NCBI RefSeq assembly: GCF_010119545.1
Contig: NZ_JAAEAA010000004.1
Location: 124,001 to 188,000, forward strand
DNA: 64,000 nt
From: Pontibacter fetidus
GTDB taxonomy: Bacteria; Bacteroidota; Bacteroidia; Cytophagales; Hymenobacteraceae
Direction of reading: 5' to 3'
Shown here in pieces: positions 61,268 through 64,000 of this stretch; position 1 is the first letter of the stretch; each line of letters begins with the position of its first letter. Position numbers and translations under genes: made by a program. A model generated the notes under the pieces. That model ran no database searches. It was given only the letters and a program-made list of their open reading frames with translations, and was not told the origin of the DNA.

Positions 61268-63352
61268 ATGGTGCGGGCTATAGTTGTATTGTTGCTGATC
61301 CTATACTTACCATCAAAACTGAAGGCACAGGATTATCCGCGGCAAACAATAGACTTCGACCTTTTTGTGCAGGAGCTTTTTGCGCAACAGGAAGACGAAA
61401 ACATTTCCTATGAAGACCTCTACGAAACACTTTTCCAGTATTATCAGCAACCTATTAATCTGAACAACACTACCCCCGAAGAGCTGGCTTCACTTTTTAT
61501 ACTCTCACGCCCACAGATCGCTTCTTTCTTCAAACACATACACGACAACGGCAAACTGCTCAGCATTTACGAACTACAAGCCATCCCTGATTTCGATTTG
61601 ATCACTATTTACCAGCTGTTGCCTTTTGTAAAAGTTGATGATGCCGGGTTATATGCTGATTCGCGGCCGTTGTGGCAACGCATGATAGGTGAAGACAATA
61701 ACGCACTTATACTTCGGTATGAACGAACCTTGCAGGAACGGCACGGCTATAGTTCAGTAGATTCCAGCAGTCGTTCACAAAGTCGTTACCTGGGCTCGCC
61801 AGACAAACTATACCTGCGTTACCGGAATAGCGTGGCGCAGGACTATAGTTTTGGAATTACCGCCGAGAAAGACCCCGGAGAAGACTTTACCTGGGACCGC
61901 AGCACGCGCCGCTATGGTTTCGATTTTTACAGTGCGCACTTTCAACTCTACAACAAAGGCAGGTTTAAAACCATAGCTATCGGCGATTACCAGTTACAGA
62001 TCGGGCAGGGTTTGCAGTTGTCGTCGGGGTACAGTGTGGGCAAAGGCAGCGAAACCATAATTACACTCAGCCGCGCAAATCTAGGTATCCGGCCATACAG
62101 TTCGGTGCTAGAGTCAGCATTTTTCAGGGGTGCGGCAGTAACGTACAGGTTAACAGATGACCTGAACCTTACAGGCTTTTACTCTAACAAACGCGCCGAT
62201 GCCAACCTACAGGGCGATACTATTTCGGATGATTTTACAGAAACGTTTACCGGCATCCAGACCTCAGGTTTCCATAGAACAACAACCGAACTAGCTAATA
62301 AAGGCCAGGTGCGGGAGCAGATCTTCGGGAGCAGTTTGCAGTATCATAAACAGGCTTTTACACTTGGCTTTACAGCGGTTGGTACCAACTATAGTTCTCC
62401 TATCCAGAAAACCGATGTAGCTTACCAACACTTCGAATTTAGTGGCGAAAGCAACTATACAGCCGGCGCCAACTATAGCTATACCTGGCAGAATGTGTAC
62501 CTGTTCGGGGAAACGGCCATGAGCAAAAGCGGCGGCGTGGGCAGCGTTAATGGGTTGATCGCGAACCTGTCTAACAAAGCGGAAGTAGCCATGCTGTACC
62601 GCTATTATAGTCGCAGTTTCCATAGTTTGTATGGTGGAGCATTTGGGGAAGGCAGCCGGAACATAAACGAACGTGGTTTTTATACCGGCATCAAACTAAA
62701 GCCCATTGCCCGCTGGGAGCTAACCGCTTACTATGATCGCTTTACGTTTCCTTGGCTACGCTACCGCGTCGATGCTCCCTCCTATGGCGACGAATACCTG
62801 GTGCGACTATACTTTAAACCCAACCGCCAAAGTGCCCTTTACGGCCAGTTCCGTACCGAAAGCAAAGGCCTGAATGCACCCAACAACACCACAGCTATAG
62901 ATTATGTAGCCCAGGCCCAGCGCCGAAGTTATTTGCTATACTATGAGTTCGCTCCTACTCCGGCCCTCAGTTTAAAAAGTCGTGTACAGTTCAGCAGTTA
63001 TGACCACGAAGCACCTAAACAAACCGGTTACCTTATCGCTCAGGATATAAACTATACTTTCAAAAATATCCGACTCAGTACCCGTTACGCCCTTTTCGAT
63101 ACTGACAGTTACGATACCCGCCAGTATGTGTACGAGCGCGATGTGCTCTATGCATTTTCTATTCCGGCGCTAAGCGGCAAAGGGACACGTATGTATGCGC
63201 TGCTGCAGTTTCAGCTGATCCGGGATCTGGATGTGTGGGTAAAGTATGGCATCACTAACTATAGAAATGTGGACACCATTGGTTCAGGACTGGAAACTAT
63301 AGCTGGCTCCACGAGATCGGATGTTAAAGCGCAGGTTAGGTATAGGTTTTAA
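61268..63352 (+). CDS. Helix-hairpin-helix outer membrane barrel protein
   Basis: A 694-residue protein with a signal peptide (cleavage near KLKAQ). A helix-hairpin-helix region with PINLNNTTPEELASLFILS and FDLITIYQLLPFV (about 55-125) resembles the ComEA type, and the rest is a large beta barrel ending with SDVKAQVRYRF. This architecture is known in Bacteroidota without a firm function; DNA binding at the surface has been suggested only by domain analogy. It forms an operon with the PorV-like gene 1 bp upstream. Confidence 0.85.
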   Translation: MVRAIVVLLLILYLPSKLKAQDYPRQTIDFDLFVQELFAQQEDENISYEDLYETLFQYYQQPINLNNTTPEELASLFILSRPQIASFFKHIHDNGKLLSIYELQAIPDFDLITIYQLLPFVKVDDAGLYADSRPLWQRMIGEDNNALILRYERTLQERHGYSSVDSSSRSQSRYLGSPDKLYLRYRNSVAQDYSFGITAEKDPGEDFTWDRSTRRYGFDFYSAHFQLYNKGRFKTIAIGDYQLQIGQGLQLSSGYSVGKGSETIITLSRANLGIRPYSSVLESAFFRGAAVTYRLTDDLNLTGFYSNKRADANLQGDTISDDFTETFTGIQTSGFHRTTTELANKGQVREQIFGSSLQYHKQAFTLGFTAVGTNYSSPIQKTDVAYQHFEFSGESNYTAGANYSYTWQNVYLFGETAMSKSGGVGSVNGLIANLSNKAEVAMLYRYYSRSFHSLYGGAFGEGSRNINERGFYTGIKLKPIARWELTAYYDRFTFPWLRYRVDAPSYGDEYLVRLYFKPNRQSALYGQFRTESKGLNAPNNTTAIDYVAQAQRRSYLLYYEFAPTPALSLKSRVQFSSYDHEAPKQTGYLIAQDINYTFKNIRLSTRYALFDTDSYDTRQYVYERDVLYAFSIPALSGKGTRMYALLQFQLIRDLDVWVKYGITNYRNVDTIGSGLETIAGSTRSDVKAQVRYRF

Positions 63353-63353
63353 G

Positions 63354-63770
63354 TCAATAGCCATCGCAATGAATTAATGGTCTTTCGTCCTGAGCGATGT
63401 AAAAATCAATTCGAACAGAATCTCCAGCCTGAAAGATAACAGGCGTAGTTTCAACATTCAAATACCCCACATATCTACTTACCAATGGATAACCAATACT
63501 ATATGGTCTTGTTATTAAACTATAGTTACCCAATTGATCCCCATAGTAATTACAACCATAATTTACTACTGCACCCTCTAAAAGCTCTTTGGTAACAATA
63601 TCATAAACACTACCACCGATATAAATACTATCCTGCGCTGCCAAATACTTGCTCTTGTATACTTTAAAAGTATAACCTCCCTTATTGTATGTTGGAGTCA
63701 AAGCCAACTGTTCCGTTTTGCAGCTAACAAAGAGAGCAGAAATTAACAGGTAAAATAGCAGGTTCTTCAT
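63354..63770 (-). CDS. Small lipoprotein with carboxypeptidase-regulatory-like fold
   Basis: A 138-residue lipoprotein (signal LLISALFVSCKT, Cys 17). The mature part is one beta-sandwich domain: IYIGGSVYDIVTKELLEGAVV, then SLITRPYSIGYPLVSRYVGYLN and a DFYIAQD end, like the CarboxypepD_reg domain of TonB receptors but alone. No function is assigned. It is convergent with the HhH barrel gene and nearly touches it (1 bp). Confidence 0.7.
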   Translation of the reverse strand: MKNLLFYLLISALFVSCKTEQLALTPTYNKGGYTFKVYKSKYLAAQDSIYIGGSVYDIVTKELLEGAVVNYGCNYYGDQLGNYSLITRPYSIGYPLVSRYVGYLNVETTPVIFQAGDSVRIDFYIAQDERPLIHCDGY

Positions 63771-63844
63771 CTTTATGCTTTAGTTTAGTTCTTACTATAC
63801 TTAGATGCTAAACTTTGCCTTTTTCCATAAGTTGAATTAAAAAT

Positions 63845-64000
63845 TTAACCCTCATGCTGCTGCAGTGGCTTACAACTGTCTTTTATACTTGCGGCAACTA
63901 TACTTCCATCGTGGCTGAATTCGAGGTGGCAGCATTCTATGAAAAGGGCTTTCAGTTTTTCGCGGCCGCGCTGTACTCTTGATTTAGCTCCGGAATACGA
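63845..64000 (-). CDS. ECF sigma factor, SigZ-like, C-terminal end only
   Basis: The frame is open from the window edge and ends at TAA (63847-63845). The 51 visible residues start SYSGAKSRVQRGREKLKALF, the sigma region 4.2 recognition helix, and continue IECCHLEFSHDG. This matches the SigZ group of extracytoplasmic function sigma factors. It probably reads promoters of a small regulon, but that is not visible here. Confidence 0.8.
   Translation of the reverse strand, partial: SYSGAKSRVQRGREKLKALFIECCHLEFSHDGSIVAASIKDSCKPLQQHEG

Overview
The window looks like a chromosomal segment of a Bacteroidota, most likely a Cytophagales / Hymenobacteraceae member close to Pontibacter. The evidence is two strong and one weaker match to the Bacteroidota sigma factor promoter (TTG, about 19 bp, TAnnTTTG), TonB-dependent receptors with N-terminal carboxypeptidase-regulatory domains, an S46 dipeptidyl peptidase, a YfiT-type DinB protein, PorV-like and helix-hairpin-helix barrel genes, and few Shine-Dalgarno sequences. 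The genus is an inference. No plasmid, phage, transposase or CRISPR features were seen.

Layout. 1-10.2 kb is housekeeping, mostly on the minus strand: the end of an IscA-like gene, a ChaN-like lipoprotein, a NatAB-like ABC exporter, dnaJ-grpE, obg, adk, hpt and a membrane pyrophosphatase. 10.5-12.8 kb holds an M42-like peptidase and a TPR protein. 12.8-21.8 kb is a surface polysaccharide locus: three glycosyltransferases, a polysialyltransferase-like GT-B protein, UDP-xylose synthase, UDP-glucose dehydrogenase and an AsnB-type amidotransferase. The last enzymes make UDP-GlcA and UDP-Xyl for the transferases. 21.9-25.9 kb has an alpha/beta hydrolase, a repeat-rich non-coding stretch, a GlcD-like oxidase and an NlpC/P60 lipoprotein. 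26-37 kb has two paralogous Oar-like TonB receptors around a receptor-lipoprotein operon. 37-39.4 kb has tRNA-Ala(GGC) with a GIY-YIG cassette, then cysM-cysE. 39.4-43 kb has three related lipoproteins. 43-54.9 kb is mixed metabolism, stress and envelope genes, including an ArsR-SdpI pair with a visible operator. 54.9-63.8 kb has an S46 peptidase, a GH20 hexosaminidase, a second GIY-YIG cassette, a PorV-like/HhH barrel pair and a small lipoprotein. The window ends inside a SigZ-like sigma factor.

Most unusual content. Two solo GIY-YIG nuclease genes sit in repeat-bounded cassettes of only a few hundred bases. One lies exactly between an intact tRNA-Ala gene and a degenerate copy of the same tRNA plus its terminator, and its stop codon falls inside the degenerate tRNA. 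The other is bounded by about 30-bp imperfect inverted repeats a few bases from its start and stop codons. A third repeat-bounded interval of 555 bp uses the same repeat family without a recognisable nuclease gene. These could be minimal nuclease-associated mobile elements. Separately, the perfect palindrome AACTATAGTT occurs at least 19 times in 64 kb, in genes, spacers and terminator loops, a density that resembles the HIP1 highly iterated palindrome of cyanobacteria.
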